Source of the DNA: Phragmites australis
Lineage: Eukaryota > Streptophyta > Magnoliopsida > Poales > Poaceae
Assembly (NCBI RefSeq): GCF_958298935.1
Contig: NC_084922.1
Coordinates: 3,908,501 to 3,972,500, forward strand
Direction of reading: 5' to 3'
DNA: 64,000 bases
The position numbers and the translations under genes were made by a program. The notes under the pieces are model-generated. The model made no database searches. It was given only the letters and a program-made list of their open reading frames with translations, and was not told the origin of the DNA. Shown one piece after another: positions 26,576 to 38,665 of this stretch; within the stretch, counting starts at the first letter, position 1; the number at the start of each line of letters is the position of its first letter.

Positions 26576-28910
26576 ATATGAATATTGAAAAGTTACTTGT
26601 GAAGATCAAGTGACTTAGGTATAAAGTTATCAATTAAGTTTTATAGACTATCGCATATGCTTTGTGTTTGAGGGTGAGTTGGGATTAGATTCCATAAGAA
26701 GATATTAGTTGAATTGATATATTTAATATGCCAAGTTGGAAGAGCAAGATCAAGATAAATTTATTGGGTAACTTATATAGTTGATGCTTGTGGTTCATAC
26801 CTTGGTGGTGAATCAAATGAAGATTACGAGAAGAGTTAAAGTCTCCTATGCTTTGTATATGGAAAAACATCAAGAGAGCTTTATTAAGCTTCCAGATATC
26901 GAGTGAAGATCAAGATGGAAGTGAGAATGATCATCGTCATTAAGAGAAGAGAAGTTGATGTCGAGCCTTGAAGAACTATAAGAAGCGTCGGAGCTTGGAT
27001 GATGTACTCGTCAAGTCTGATAGAATTGTTCAAGGCAAAGGTATAACTAGAATAGATTTTCTAGTTTTACCGATCTCAAGGAGTTTGGTGGGAGAACGGA
27101 TTATAAGATTATAGGTGTACTATCAAAAGGGGTTAACGGAAGCGTTGCTCGATTATTGTGTCAAGTGCTCAAACCATATGTTTAGTGCGAGATGTGTTTG
27201 TGTTGAGAGAGCGTTTTACAAGTTCAGGGTATCTAAAAAGGTGTTTTAGAACTAACCCTTTGTTGTTATTGGTCTTAGTGGCGAAAAGTGGTTATGGCAA
27301 AGTCTTAGTGGTGGTTGGCATGTTTCATGTGATATCTAGTTTAATCTTGGAGGATTAAGTTTTGTATAATGGGTGGAAGTGTTTGAATCAGTTTTTGGAG
27401 TGTTCCTGATTTTGATCCAATGTGGTTGAGTTAGGAATTCAATAGGGGTGTGTAGCTCTATGAATAAGCTTTCTATAGAGTCTAAAATTATAAAAATCGA
27501 GCATCAGGATTAAAAGTTATTATCATTTTTTAGAGTATCAGCTGTGCTGAAACCAGCTGTTTCGGTTTTGGATTGAAAGTTCCAAGTTAGTCAGTAGTTT
27601 TAGGTTCAACCTAGAAGGAAGCTCTCGGTTTTTGTTTTCTCATGGAATTGGAAGTTCCGAGTTCAATTATCTTTTGAATATAAGAACAATTATAATGATA
27701 ACTTTTCAACTAAGTTCTGACTTAGAACAGAATGCTCTGTAACGACTAGTTTTTCAGAGTGGGGTATTTATACCTATTTGCCTTCTTACGTGGGAGCATA
27801 GCCTGGGAAGTGGTTTTGCTATCTTTATGGTGCTTGTGAGAGGTGTTAGAACCTGGCGTTTCACCTTTGAGTCCTCCCCTCTCTTCTCTATCAAGATTTT
27901 GCGAGAATCAAGTCTTGTGACTTAGTGAGGATAGAGTGAGGTGTGTAGATCTTGGGTTGCTCGCACATGTCATATTAGTTACGTGTGTTTGAGCACTCGG
28001 CGTTGATCATGCACGAGTTCGAGAGTCTGTTACTCATGGAGACCACCGTCTCCTAAACGACTCGATGGTGGATTGCCGATGATCTTCTCAAGTGAAGATT
28101 ATGAGGAGGTCCGGAAGTAGTTGTGGAACTCACCATCTCCGGAGTGGAGAAATAGTTGGTCATAGTAGAGACGATGAGTGCATGTGTGCAACCTCATGAG
28201 GAAAATAGTTAAAAAAAGATTTGACTCAAATGTGACTGAGCTTTCTCAACAGAGACGTGGGATATCGATAGATATCTCAACTTTGGTAACAAATTATTTG
28301 TCTCCGTATTTCCTTACTCTGATGCATTATCTTGATATTCATGTTTGTATGCTTATTTGTATGTGTATTAAGTTAATTTTATGATATTCAAATATATTGT
28401 TGTGTGTTGATCGGAAGTTCCGATGAATAATATTGGAATATCCGATGAACATAAAATCGACACATTCAATGAACAATAATTTCAGCATTTCCAATTAAAG
28501 TTTTATTACATATATTGCTAGATTTGAATAATCTTTGTCACACCTTAGGATTGTAAGATTTACATTTGTTTAGGGATTTGAAAAACCTTTGTCACACCTT
28601 AAGATTATAACATTCAGATTTGTCACACCTAGATTTGAAAAACCTTTGTCACACCTTAAGATTATAACATTCAGATTTGTCACACCTAGATTTGAATAAC
28701 CTTCGTCATTGTTCATCAGAATGTTACAAATCATCATATCTCATTCATATCTTTTAGACCGAGTCGCCACTTATGCGACTATCTAGCAACTTCAGTAAAC
28801 TACTTGATAGCAACTTTTTGTGAGGACTTGATTAGCATGTTTATACATAAGTTGCTAGTAATAAAACGTCTCCGAAACATATCTAATACGAATATTATTT
28901 TGTTAGCCTA
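26576..28910. mobile_element. Copia/Sirevirus-like LTR-derived sequence
   Basis: The region has no coding frames of note but the texture of grass Sirevirus-type LTRs: repeated AAGATCAAG..GAAG stretches, several copies of GGAAGTTCCGA-like palindromes (for example near 28410), a TATTTATACC TATA-like site near 27765, and a CCTCCCCTCTC leader near 27874. Neither terminus could be fixed, and the left edge appears to have been joined by deletion to the truncated gypsy LTR. Family assignment is from general appearance only. Confidence 0.45.
28521..28703. repeat. 54-57 bp tandem repeats
   Basis: Units start at 28521, 28575, 28632 and 28689 with GATTTGAAWAACCTTTGTCA and carry CACCTTAAGATTATAACATT. 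The second and third copies are nearly identical over 57 bp. Confidence 0.9.
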
Positions 28911-29251
28911 CTCGTAAAGAACATTGCTGTGCAATCGGAATTTAAAATGAGCAAAAAAGAGTTACGACCGCTCAAAGTGATTGAACAAATCAGCACACAC
29001 AAACTTGCTATCTTCTGCGCTTGCATAACGTCAGCCCAGCCCATGTGTTGACCCTAAGCCGCATGCTGCCGCACGTGATCCACTCCGTTTCTCATCCAAA
29101 GCCTTCAAGGCAGCGACGGGCCAGCCCATCAGCGTGCGAGGAGTAGAATCACGACCCTTAGACTTAGCGAAAGAAGTTTATATCGGGCTCTATTCTTTTT
29201 TTTTAGAGGAATATCAGGCTCTAACTCGATACATTAGGACTAGAATCCAAA
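28911..29251. other. Intergenic, no gene recognised
   Basis: Nothing recognisable. A moderately GC-rich patch near 29020-29150 has no supported reading frame. Confidence 0.5.
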
Positions 29252-29675
29252 TAGAAATCTGGAGCTTTTTAATTTTTATATTTAGAAAATAAAAATTGCA
29301 AAAATAAACATCTATTTATTTTTTTTATTTTTTTTTGCAGAATTAGGCTATTGTCGTCCGCTGGAAGATGTTCAAAAATGGGCATCTATTTTAAAAAATA
29401 GTCATCTGTCTAAATTTTTTGGAGAGCTAGATCATAATATCCTCTACACCATCAATTTTTCAGAGTTTTTCATGACTATTTTGATAGTATTTAATTTTGA
29501 GAGCAATAGAATGTAATATTTTTTATTTTTAAACCTATCGCCCGTTGTAACGACATGTGTTCGTCGCCCTTCTAACAGGCGATAGTAGCCTAGTTCTTCA
29601 AAAAAAAAATTAATAGATGCATATTTTTGCAATTTTTATTTTCGAAATATAAAAATAAAAAATCTAGAAATCTGA
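29252..29675. mobile_element. MITE-like element with long inverted ends and an internal hairpin
   Basis: Left end 29255-29325 (AGAAATCTGGAGC, TTTTTATATTTAGAAAATAA, TGCAAAAATAAACATCTATT) is repeated inverted at the right end 29610-29675 (AATAGATGCATATTTTTGCA, TTTTCGAAATATAAAAATAA, TCTAGAAATCT). The ends match over about 55-60 bp. The interior has a 12-bp hairpin, CTATCGCCCGTT (near 29537) with TAACAGGCGATAG (near 29573). There is no transposase. A diverged copy lies at 12611-12916. Confidence 0.75.
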
Positions 29676-30604
29676 ATGCACGGCCCAGTCCTAAGTCCTA
29701 ACTGCACGCGTACCATGGCCCATGGGTGTAGGTTGGATTGTTTCCCGAGTTGGAATTGTATTTTGTTTAATCTCATCAGTCGATCGATACTGACATACTG
29801 TTCAATCTTGTGTCTTGATTTGGAGCTTTCTTTTATATCTCTCAATACCTTTATTTTTCTAGAGTTTTTTTAGAGAGGAATAAATCAGGATGTACATAAC
29901 TCACTCACACCATACATGTATGTGTATCCTAAACACACATGTTACATATGGAAACTCGCTAAACGCATACGTATCTCGGAAAGAATGGGCCCTGCCCCGT
30001 TGAGGGTGAGACTCAGGAGCCTGTTCCTGGCACTGGAACGAAACCTAGCTCGGTCCTCTTATTTTTCTAGAGTTCTCTCACATCATTTTGTTGGATCTTT
30101 GGAGGGGGCTTCTGTGTTCAGGTAAAGGTCAGATTATATTTGCCTCTTGTAGCTTCTACACACTTTGTTTCCGATTCAGATCGTAGCTATCGTTGTGTTT
30201 AGAACAAAAGCCATGTCTCGATTCAGATCTCATTCCACTGCCTTGTCTGTATAAATTGACATCCACATGGCACCAGTCCAAGACATGCATTGCAATGAGC
30301 ATGGTAATAACTGAAAGCGAGAAGCACAAACACAATTCAAGGAAGAGCTCAATTATGTTACAATTACTGAGGTTCCTTCATGTTTCCATCACTCAAAGCA
30401 AATGGCATCCATAGATAAGAACCGGAAGCTGCCTGCCTATCTGACATCTCTACATACAATGACGGAAATAATTTACCAACAGAATAAGAAACTAAATCAT
30501 ACAATGCTAATGCCGCATAATAGAGGGCTGGCGCGTAGAAAAAAGAAGAAAGTACAAAAGAGGCGCATATTTTACACGGCACCGATGAACAAAGGCCATA
30601 TCCC
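29676..30604. other. Intergenic / kinase 3' flank
   Basis: No supported gene on either strand. The segment next to 30600 should contain the kinase 3' UTR on the minus strand. A stretch at about 29980-30122 ends in CAG followed by GTAAAG and could be a non-coding exon, but nothing joins to it. Confidence 0.45.
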
Positions 30605-30712
30605 GGCCTCATGCATTCAGAGATGCAGACCGTCGTATGGTTATGCAGCGAGGGAAGCGGCCTCATGCATTCAGAGATGCAGACCGTCGTATGGTTATGC
30701 AGCGAGGGAAGC
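30605..30712. repeat. Exact 54-bp tandem duplication spanning the kinase stop codon
   Basis: Copies 30605-30658 and 30659-30712 are identical as far as I can read. Each begins GGCCTCATGCATTCAG and ends CGAGGGAAGC. The second copy contains the TGA stop used by the kinase (30663-30665, minus) and encodes its last residues. The first copy lies in the 3' UTR. Confidence 0.95.
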
Positions 30713-33700
30713 ACCGGAGAAGGCTCTGCTGATGCTGATGCTGATGCTGATGGTGGTGGTGGTGGTGGTGGTGCAGCGGAGGCAGTATGTATGACAAGAA
30801 TGACGGGTCCTCATCTAGAGCTTCTTTGTAGCTCTCAAGGATCGGAACGATGTCGTCAAACTGAGGTCTTTTGTCTGGGTTGGTCGCCCAGCACTGGGTT
30901 ATCAGATGGCTTATTGCCACAGGACATGAAGCAGGCAGTGGTGGCCTAGCATTCTGCAAAAAAGAAAATAGTTACAAGAGGCTGACAGATGAATGCCAGC
31001 ATTCTGAAAAGAGCTTCTCAATGAATACATATGCACATAACGATATACATATAGGAGGTGCATCAAGAACCATACCTTCAAGGCAACAGCAACAGCAGCC
31101 TGCTCGGGAGTCATCTCGCTGAATGGAACCAAAGCTGTCAAAATCTCCCACATGACAATTCCGAAACTGTACACATCGACTTTCCTAGTATGATGTTTCT
31201 CTTTGATCATTTCTGGAGCCATCCACCTATAGGTTCCTGTAAACCCCTTACCACTTCCACACTGCGATTCTAAGCATGAAATCCCAAAATCTGCGACTTT
31301 GACTGACATATCTTCCCCGAGGAGTATATTCTCTGATTTCAGGTCTCTATGAAGTATACCCTGCGAGTGTAGGTAGCTCATCCCACGAGCAATGTCTAAA
31401 GATAATTTTAGCACCAATTCAATGGGAACTGAATGAGGCCCTTGCTGATGTAGATATTTCCTGAGGGAACCCCCTGCCATGTACTCGGTGATGATACAGA
31501 ATACTGGTGGTTTCTTACATGCTGCAACGAACTGCAAAAATTAAGATATTAGATCAAGTCCATATCAAACAGAGTCTCAACAAAATGAGTTCACATGATG
31601 CAATACAGGACACAGTACCAAACAGATTAATAATGTTTCTGCGGTCAGATGCAGGCATGTCACTTGTGTCCATATAAACAAATATATTTTTCCTGATAGA
31701 TTTACAAAAGAGAACGCCCTTGAGGAGCTTTGCCAGTCATTGGAAACATGGAATTGCAACTTGCATAAATATCACTTGAATCCCACGCTTCCTCCATTTC
31801 AGTTGATTCTGTAAAGTAACCTTTTTACATGTGACTTATGGGCTTGAGTGAGCAAGGTAGATACTCAATAAACTGCAAAGTCAGACTGATGTTCGTATCT
31901 ACATGAACTATCATTCTCTATGTCAATTCTCCCTTATTAAATGCTAAATTGCTAACAAGATGCACTTTTCTCAGCAAAAGTGATATCCACGGTCCACCCA
32001 CTGTTTAATTGATAGCAACACTTTTTTTCCATAACTTCTCAACACAGCATCTAATGTTATCACCGATGGTGCAGTAGATGATGGCATGAACTCATCAAGC
32101 ATAAGATAACAACCTCAATATAACCATTGGCTCATGGATCGCTTTACCCAACATCTTCACAATGAAGCCAATGCACATCCTTCCAACATAAAGGTGCTCT
32201 ATACAGTGACTGAACTTATCAAATGATCTTAAGACCAACTAGCTTCTTGCAACGCTCATATCCAAAATATTAAGATTACCAGCATCGACTCTACCGAACA
32301 GACATAGAGATTAAATCTTTTTTTATATGATACCTTCGCTGAACAGCTAAACCAAAAGTTATTTGTCAAGTAACTCCTACAGTTGCAGCAGGTCTTACAA
32401 AGGATTAGCTGTAATTAACTATTTATTTACAGTGTACGAACAGAAAGTTCCACCAAGTAGTATGACTGATAGTGTGCAAAAAAACACTCAGGAACAAACT
32501 GACATCACTAGAGAGAAGTACAAAGTGCTATTATTACCAATTAAAACCACCTCTTCTGGATAGAAAGGGGTGTTATTCCATTATTTAAAAAATGGATAGA
32601 AAAGGGATGATTATAAAAGAAGAAAATATTACAAGGGGAAAATTGGTCATTCTTAAACATGTACTGTCAGAACTTATAATTTCACCAGCCATTTCACTAT
32701 CCCAAATATCAATTTCATACTGTCACAGAGGAAAAGTTCTACTGCCCTGTTCTTCAGGTCACAGTGCAGGGAAGCACAAATCGTCTCACGACAGAACTAT
32801 CTTATCTTCGCCCCATCCTTCCTCCAATCCAAACAAAGCATAAAGGTTCGACCTTTAATGTGAAGTTCAGTTCACCTAACAACTCCTACAGACTACTGCA
32901 CGGATAGGACCAGCAAAGGAACAACGACATGAAAAGGGCAATTTAAATTAAAAAATGTGTTCAAATAATTCAGCATCTTGTAGAGATGAAACCAACCAAA
33001 CCAAGAGCCCAACAAGAGTCTGCACACGCATATACAAACTTTTTTTCCTTTTAACCGGTTTGCGCAATTCAGTTCCTGAAGCAATGTTTACATAAACAGA
33101 GATCACCGGGTACCACACAGTGGTTGAGAAGCAGATCCTCCAGTCGGCTCAAAAAATGAGCAGCCGGGACCAAGACGCATCACAAACAAGAAATTTATTT
33201 CGGCTGGACGAACTGCACAAGCAATTGCTCCGTGCCTTAGATTCATAGTCACCGCCAGATTCTAGTTATCCAAGGGCAGAATTCATCACACTAGTGGCAA
33301 AGAGATGTTGCCTAGAAATGCTAACTTAATAAGATGGTATCTCATACTACTTTCACAAAGCAGCACAGACTGGAACACATCCATCTAAATCGATGGCAAG
33401 AACAATTGCGCGGTAAAAGTTAAAGGAGAGGTTAAAAAAGGAGACAGAGAATGGGTTCATACCGAGATGATATTGGGGTGGCGGAGGCGGAGGAGGAGCA
33501 CGACCTCGGAAGCGAACTGGCGCTCGAGCTCGGCGGCGAGGGCAGCGTCCTCCTCGGGCTGGCTGACCATCTTGATGGCCACCTCGCGGCCGGCGTACCT
33601 GCCGGAGTACACGCGGCTGTGGCGGCCCGAGGCGAACTTGCCCCGGATCTCCAGCTTGGACAGGTCGGCGCTCCACAGCTCCTCGCCACCGCCCCGGATC

Positions 33701-33843
33701 CTGGCGCCCGGCGGAGCCACCAGGTACTTGGACCACGACACCGCCTTCTTGTACTCGCCCAGCGACAGCCGCCGCTCTAGCCGCTTCCCCTGCCCACCAT
33801 TGCCGCCGCCGCCGCTCTGCTTGAAGCACTGCAGGCTCTTCAT
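30663..33843 (-). CDS. Raf-like / HT1-type Ser/Thr(-Tyr) protein kinase
   Basis: A plant Raf-like MAPKKK (group C) kinase, closest in look to HT1, the stomatal CO2-response kinase; the exact paralogue is uncertain. Exons on the minus strand: 33463-33843, 31076-31531, 30663-30953; 1,128 nt, 375 aa. The N-terminus MKSLQCFKQ plus a Gly tract and EYKKAVSWSKYLVAPP is typical of this subfamily. The kinase domain starts near residue 63: glycine loop FASGRHSRVY, ATP lysine K91 (VAIKMV), catalytic HRDLKSEN (D190), DFG (D208), GTYRWMAPE (225-234). Exon 3 supplies the C-lobe (CWATNPDKRPQFDDI). All catalytic residues are present. The C-terminal tail carries eight His then a His/Gln stretch, encoded by unstable triplet repeats. 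Intron 1 is 1.9 kb. Confidence 0.93.
30731..30774. repeat. Triplet/hexanucleotide repeats encoding the His/Gln tract
   Basis: Plus-strand (CTGATG)n followed by (GTG)n. On the minus strand this reads CAC/CAT then CAT-CAG, giving the kinase's eight His and alternating His-Gln residues. Confidence 0.93.
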
Positions 33844-34600
33844 CTCCCAGGACGGAAGATGGTTTGAATCTTTGAAGCAATGCGAACCGAAGTGTTTATG
33901 CAGACGAACTGGTTCAGAAGATTAATGACAGAAATCTCGCAGGATTTTCGCGCATCGGAAAAGCTTCCAAAATCCAAACTTTATGGCAAGAAAAGGCCGG
34001 TTTGGGGTGAAAAAGATTGGATTTTTTGGTAGAGCACGGATGTTGGGGGATTTGTGCTCCGTTCTTGGGTTGGGCCTATATTTCCCACTGTAAGATTGGG
34101 AGATTCAGACGCGATAAAACATTACGCATGAGAGTACAAGGCTGGAGATGGAGGAGGACGAAGAAGCTGCAAAGAAGATCGTTGCAATCGGGGAGGGGGC
34201 AGAGGGAGAGTGATGGGTTTGGTGTCTTTGGTGAGAGAGGAGAGAGAAGAACATGCGAGGGAATGCAGGGAGTTTGGAGTTTTGTTGAGAGAGAGAGAGT
34301 TAGAGAGAGAGAGGGAAGACGGACAGTGACCTTCGCTTGGGGCTCAAATTGCCGTACTGCCACTACCGGCTCAGGAAGGGCCGAAGGAAGGAGATGGGGT
34401 TACCCTTATCCATCCGTCCATCCATCCTGCGGGGCTTTCTACTTGGGGGCAGCGCAGAAAAGGAGACGAAGGACACATTTCCGTACGGATAAGAGCTCTT
34501 CTTTGGTGGCAGTACAACGGTCCTCTTTGGACAGCTTTTTTTTCCTGATGATCATTTTTTATAAGTTGTCTCTTATTTAGAAGTTGTTGCCCGTAAAATC
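33844..34600 (-). promoter_or_regulatory. Kinase 5' UTR / promoter region
   Basis: The 5' leader of the kinase should lie here. A GA-rich run at 34283-34318 (CT-rich on the transcribed strand) is typical of grass 5' UTRs and core promoters. No clear TATA box was found, and other frames are not supported. Confidence 0.4.
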
Positions 34601-35754
34601 GGTTGGCTGGAAAAAGTGATCTTTAATAATCCTGATTTTTTTAAGAGATTACCTGTTTCAAGTATTTAATGGCTATTATACTTCTAAATTATATAAACTC
34701 GTCTGACATCTGAATAATCGTATATATGATATTATTTTTATTAACTTATTGTATTTAAACATGAGAATATTATAATTTTCATTAAAAGGCTGACATGATT
34801 CGACAAAGCATCCTTACCCACTAAGACTCAACACATCAAAAGATGAATTATCATTGCCTCCTTCATTTCTCATTCTCTCTGAAATTTTCTGAACTGTTTG
34901 AAACTCTAAACATTTAGAACACACATGCAAAACATCATATTCTTTTTTTTATCTCCATTGTGAGAGAGGCTTCGAAGCTACCGATTCAAACAAACTCAAT
35001 TGAATCAAAATGAGCAACGCCCTTCTTTCTTAGTTGCTAATCACAGATGGCAAGAAATAACAATCACATATCCAAACATTTATGAACAAAGAAATAAAAT
35101 CTCCAAATCACAAATCGTCTATCTGAATCCATGGATCAAGGGTGCGATGACCTGTTGAGCATAGGAGAAGAAGACGAATTAGTGTCATCGTTGGTGCTGC
35201 GGCTACGCTGGAGCATGTGGGCTGGAGGTGGCCTAACGAGGCAGGATGGAGGCGGCGGATACTAGGGCATGGATCTGGGCGTCGTCGTCTTCTTCGACCA
35301 TATGCGTCGGCATTGGGACCAGATCTCGCTAGGGCTCCGGTCGGGGTTGGCGCACTCCGATGACGCTACTGGCCGTGGCCGACAGGAAACCCTAGATGGA
35401 GCGAGGAGGACGAGTGCACACGAGGATGGCGAAGGTTGCTGCTGCCTCGAGCGCTCGGCTAGTGGGGATCACGAGGATCGAAGGGGTAACTCAGTGGTAT
35501 TGGTCGGTAATTTTCAACATCTTTCAAGGGAAAGTTCCTATTCTTAACCTGCAAAATCGATAGTGTCTACGGGGAGTGGGGTTTCAATGGCTTCTTCTTG
35601 TACGTGTAATGTGGGGACGTCTGGGAATCGTGTTGGGGAGAAACATCCTAGAATCAAGTCGTTTGGAGGATTGAGCGCTTTTTTTTTGTGAGAAGCAACC
35701 AAGAAGCTATCCCAAATGGGGCCAACAACCGGAAACTATACTTTGGAGACTGAG
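34601..35754. other. Intergenic, no gene recognised
   Basis: A GC-rich island at about 35150-35480 has an open plus frame (35269-35547) with no recognisable domain, most likely a TE or gene fragment. The rest is AT-rich and featureless. Confidence 0.45.
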
Positions 35755-36032
35755 ACTGGGTTTGGTTCAGCTTATTTTGGCTTTTGTTTTTTGGAAACCA
35801 GAAGCTGAACCAAACAGCTTAGTTGTTGAGCTGACTTTTGAAAAACTGAAAAACTAGTTTTTAAGGAAATAAATAAAAGTTAATAAACTGGTTGAGAGAA
35901 AAAAATTTAGCTTTTAGTATGCTAAGAAGCTAAAGATTTGTTGCAAAATTTAATAGCAAAAAATCAGAAGCCAGAAAAAATAGCTTTTCAACCAAAAGCT
36001 AAAAAGACTCGACCCAACCAAAGAAGCCCTCG
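35755..36032. mobile_element. MITE-like element (hAT-type appearance)
   Basis: The left side GGGTTTGGTTCAGCTTATTT and the right side (inverted) GGCTTCTTTGGTTGGGTCGA, with the interior dominated by AGCTTTT/AAAAGCT motifs, match the look of common grass hAT MITEs (TTTGGTT ends). The precise target duplication was not found. Confidence 0.5.
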
Positions 36033-37849
36033 CAGCTTTGCTTACAAGATGAGATTATTCTATTTGGAATTAGTTAAGAGTGTAAAGTCCCATTTCAAAC
36101 ATATTGATTATGTCGTACACAATTACTATGAAATTCATCCACTCTTACTGTAAGTGATTTTTCCTATGAAATTACTACAGAAATAACGCGTACTGGGCTG
36201 ACCCTGAGGATGAATTCTTAGCTTCAGCTTCATACAACGAGAATTTGGAGGCAATATCCGCACCTTCTACGACTTGTCGAAAGCTTTGCTTCGAGAAAAG
36301 AAAATGGCAGCACAAAAGCAACAAATCTTTCCACATCGCTCAAATCATAGTCATCAAGCACCAGGGCAACATGGTAGGCCCGCCGAATGGTTGTTTGATT
36401 CCTTAAACTAGTGTAATCATAGCCAAGCTGAGTCTCAAAGTCTTAATCAATCAACCCAAGTATTTATTTTTATCCCGTGAATTAGTGACTTGTGATACAT
36501 TTGCTCCAACCTGATTGCTCTAGTTTAGGGGTGGAAATCGATCTTGGTTTCATCGTCCAGTGGCTATCATAAAAGAGACACCGTGTTCTACTTCCTCCCC
36601 TTTAGTTTATATGTTATCTTTGAAGTAAGAATTATGATAGGTTGATGACCTGGTCCAGTGAAGTGTTCGTCTCTTAAAATATCTAGTCTGTTTTGATAGA
36701 TTATCTTTCTCACTATCAATAGTGCTCTCTCGGGTCATTTCGGTTATCGGCTTTCAAGATTACGTAGAGCTATGAGTCATAGATCTTATGAACTGCTCGG
36801 GAACGGTGCTGCTGCGGTTCTCCTTCTTTTGACTCTTTAGCTGTTTTGGTTGTAGCTTGTTGTGTTGTCTCTGTGGTGCTTTGGGACCAATTTAGCTAGA
36901 TTCTTAGCCCGCTATATTTTTTGGTTTTTACTCAATTTTCTCTTAATTAACCAAACATATCAGTCCATCAAATTTTTCTTCTTATTAATATAATTGATAG
37001 CTATCTTGTCGGTCCATTAAAAAAAAAGCAAGCAACAAGAGAGTTAGAAAAGAAAAGCAGGGGCGATGTTTTTAATTTAGCTGAATTTTACTAACAAAAA
37101 TTCTCTCGATATGGTATTATCCCATGTAATAAACATGATAACTGCCCTGTAAAACGTGAAGTAGAGAGTGGTTGGTTAAGAGAGATGAACGGCAAACTTT
37201 TTTTGAACCATGTGATGAACGCTTTACTTTGCCATTTCTAAATTTGCAACTTATGATTTGCCACCACTGGCGCTTACATATACTCGATTAGGATTTCCCT
37301 TTCTCTGACTGTATATGTTTTTTAAAAATAAACCACAAAACTTATGTTCGAAATTCCTCTTTTGCCCCTGACATCTCTCGTAAAACCATTCCTTCCTGGC
37401 AGGTAGTGTTGCAGCTGTCCGGTAGCTCCTAAAACCGAGTGCCACACGCTAGAATTGCATTGGCATGGATGATGATGGCGACACTGGCGTCCAAGACTCA
37501 AAGCCCAGAGGCAGATGGTGAGGTTACATCCATGATCAAATTAAAGAATCATTTCTGCTAAATGAAAGCAGACTAGAAAATTACGGGTGAACTAGGCTGA
37601 TTAAACTTATATTAAGCCTACAAGGTTACTTGTTCACCATGCATGGAGCTTGAGATTGGAGAGGACAATCAAGTTGCCTTAGTTTGAAGGAATCTGGGCC
37701 GCGATGATTATATCGTACGGCCTGGGTGCATGCAGGGATAATCCAAATCTGGATTAGTTGGACCATATCATATGTGGTGCATATACTAGCTACTCCGCTG
37801 GTAGTAGACCCCAATTGGTTAGTTGTTCTTTTTTAAACGGAAACTGGTT
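36033..37849. other. Intergenic, no gene recognised
   Basis: No supported coding frame or structured repeat. The sequence is AT-rich with scattered short frames lacking homology I can recognise. Confidence 0.55.
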
Positions 37850-38150
37850 GATTGTTCTTGATTAATACTTCTTCTATTTCGTTTTTGATTGTTCTTGATT
37901 AATACTTCTTCTATTTCGTTTTTAATGGTGTATTAGAATTTGAAGAAAAAAAATTAAAATATACTTTGACTATTAATTTCTCTTACAATATATTATCAAT
38001 TGCTACAAAAACAGTGAAATACAAATATGTTGTATACATCTTTTGTACACTAAACATGTACATAATTTGACTAATTATTGATCAAAATCTATAAAGTTTG
38101 ATTTTTTAAATCTAATTCTCTGTATTTTGAAACCGATAAAGTAATTGGCT
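37850..38150. mobile_element. Stowaway-like MITE with a duplicated left end
   Basis: The left end TACTTCTTCTATTTCGTTTT is part of an exact 37-bp tandem duplication (37850-37886 and 37887-37923). The right end at about 38125-38150 (inverted: TACTTTATCGGTTTCAAAAT) pairs with it. The AT-rich body, with TTTGACTATTAATTT, is typical of grass Stowaways. Confidence 0.55.
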
Positions 38151-38419
38151 GTGTTACGAGCTAATCAATTAATTAATAATGGAAATGCATCATGCATGTA
38201 ATAATGTACGTACGCTGCATGCGTGGGACGATCGAGGATCATCTTCTGATGATAGTTGATGATAGTGGCCCGTTGATTGTATATTCATCATTGAATTGGT
38301 GCGTAACTGCAGGGGCAACAATGAACCAATCAAGGGGCACTGATGATCAATCATGCATGCCGCATGCAAGTTGATCGATCACAGCACATGCATGAGCAGG
38401 AGAGGGAGGTGCACATATA
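38151..38419. other. Intergenic, no gene recognised
   Basis: Only scattered GCATGC/GCATGCA motifs and short unsupported frames. Confidence 0.5.
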
Positions 38420-38665
38420 TAAGTCTATTATAACATCGATAAATTTTCAATAGAAGACTTTGAATAATAATCGCTATAAAAATATTATTTTAAATAGAAA
38501 AATATATATTATAAAAACAATTTTATGATAAATCTAGTAACATCAAACTTGTGTCATCAATCTATATATAATTTTTTAGTTATTGATGATCAAATCTAAA
38601 ACAGTTTGACTTAGAATAAATCTAAATGTAATTATACTATTTGATATCGGAGGGTGTAGTACCTA
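38420..38665. mobile_element. Degenerate Stowaway-like MITE
   Basis: The right end, read inverted, starts GGTACTACACCCTCCGATAT, an eroded CTCCCTCCG Stowaway terminus. The AT-rich body includes AGTTTGACTTAGAATAAA. The left end is poorly preserved. Confidence 0.45.

Noticed and set aside
30402..30949. Plus-strand frames of 112 and 130 codons opposite kinase exon 3
   Set aside because: Antisense to a well-supported exon and its duplicated, triplet-rich end.
33353..33925. Alternative frames over kinase exon 1 on both strands
   Set aside because: GC-rich shadows of the real kinase frame, which carries the glycine loop and catalytic lysine.
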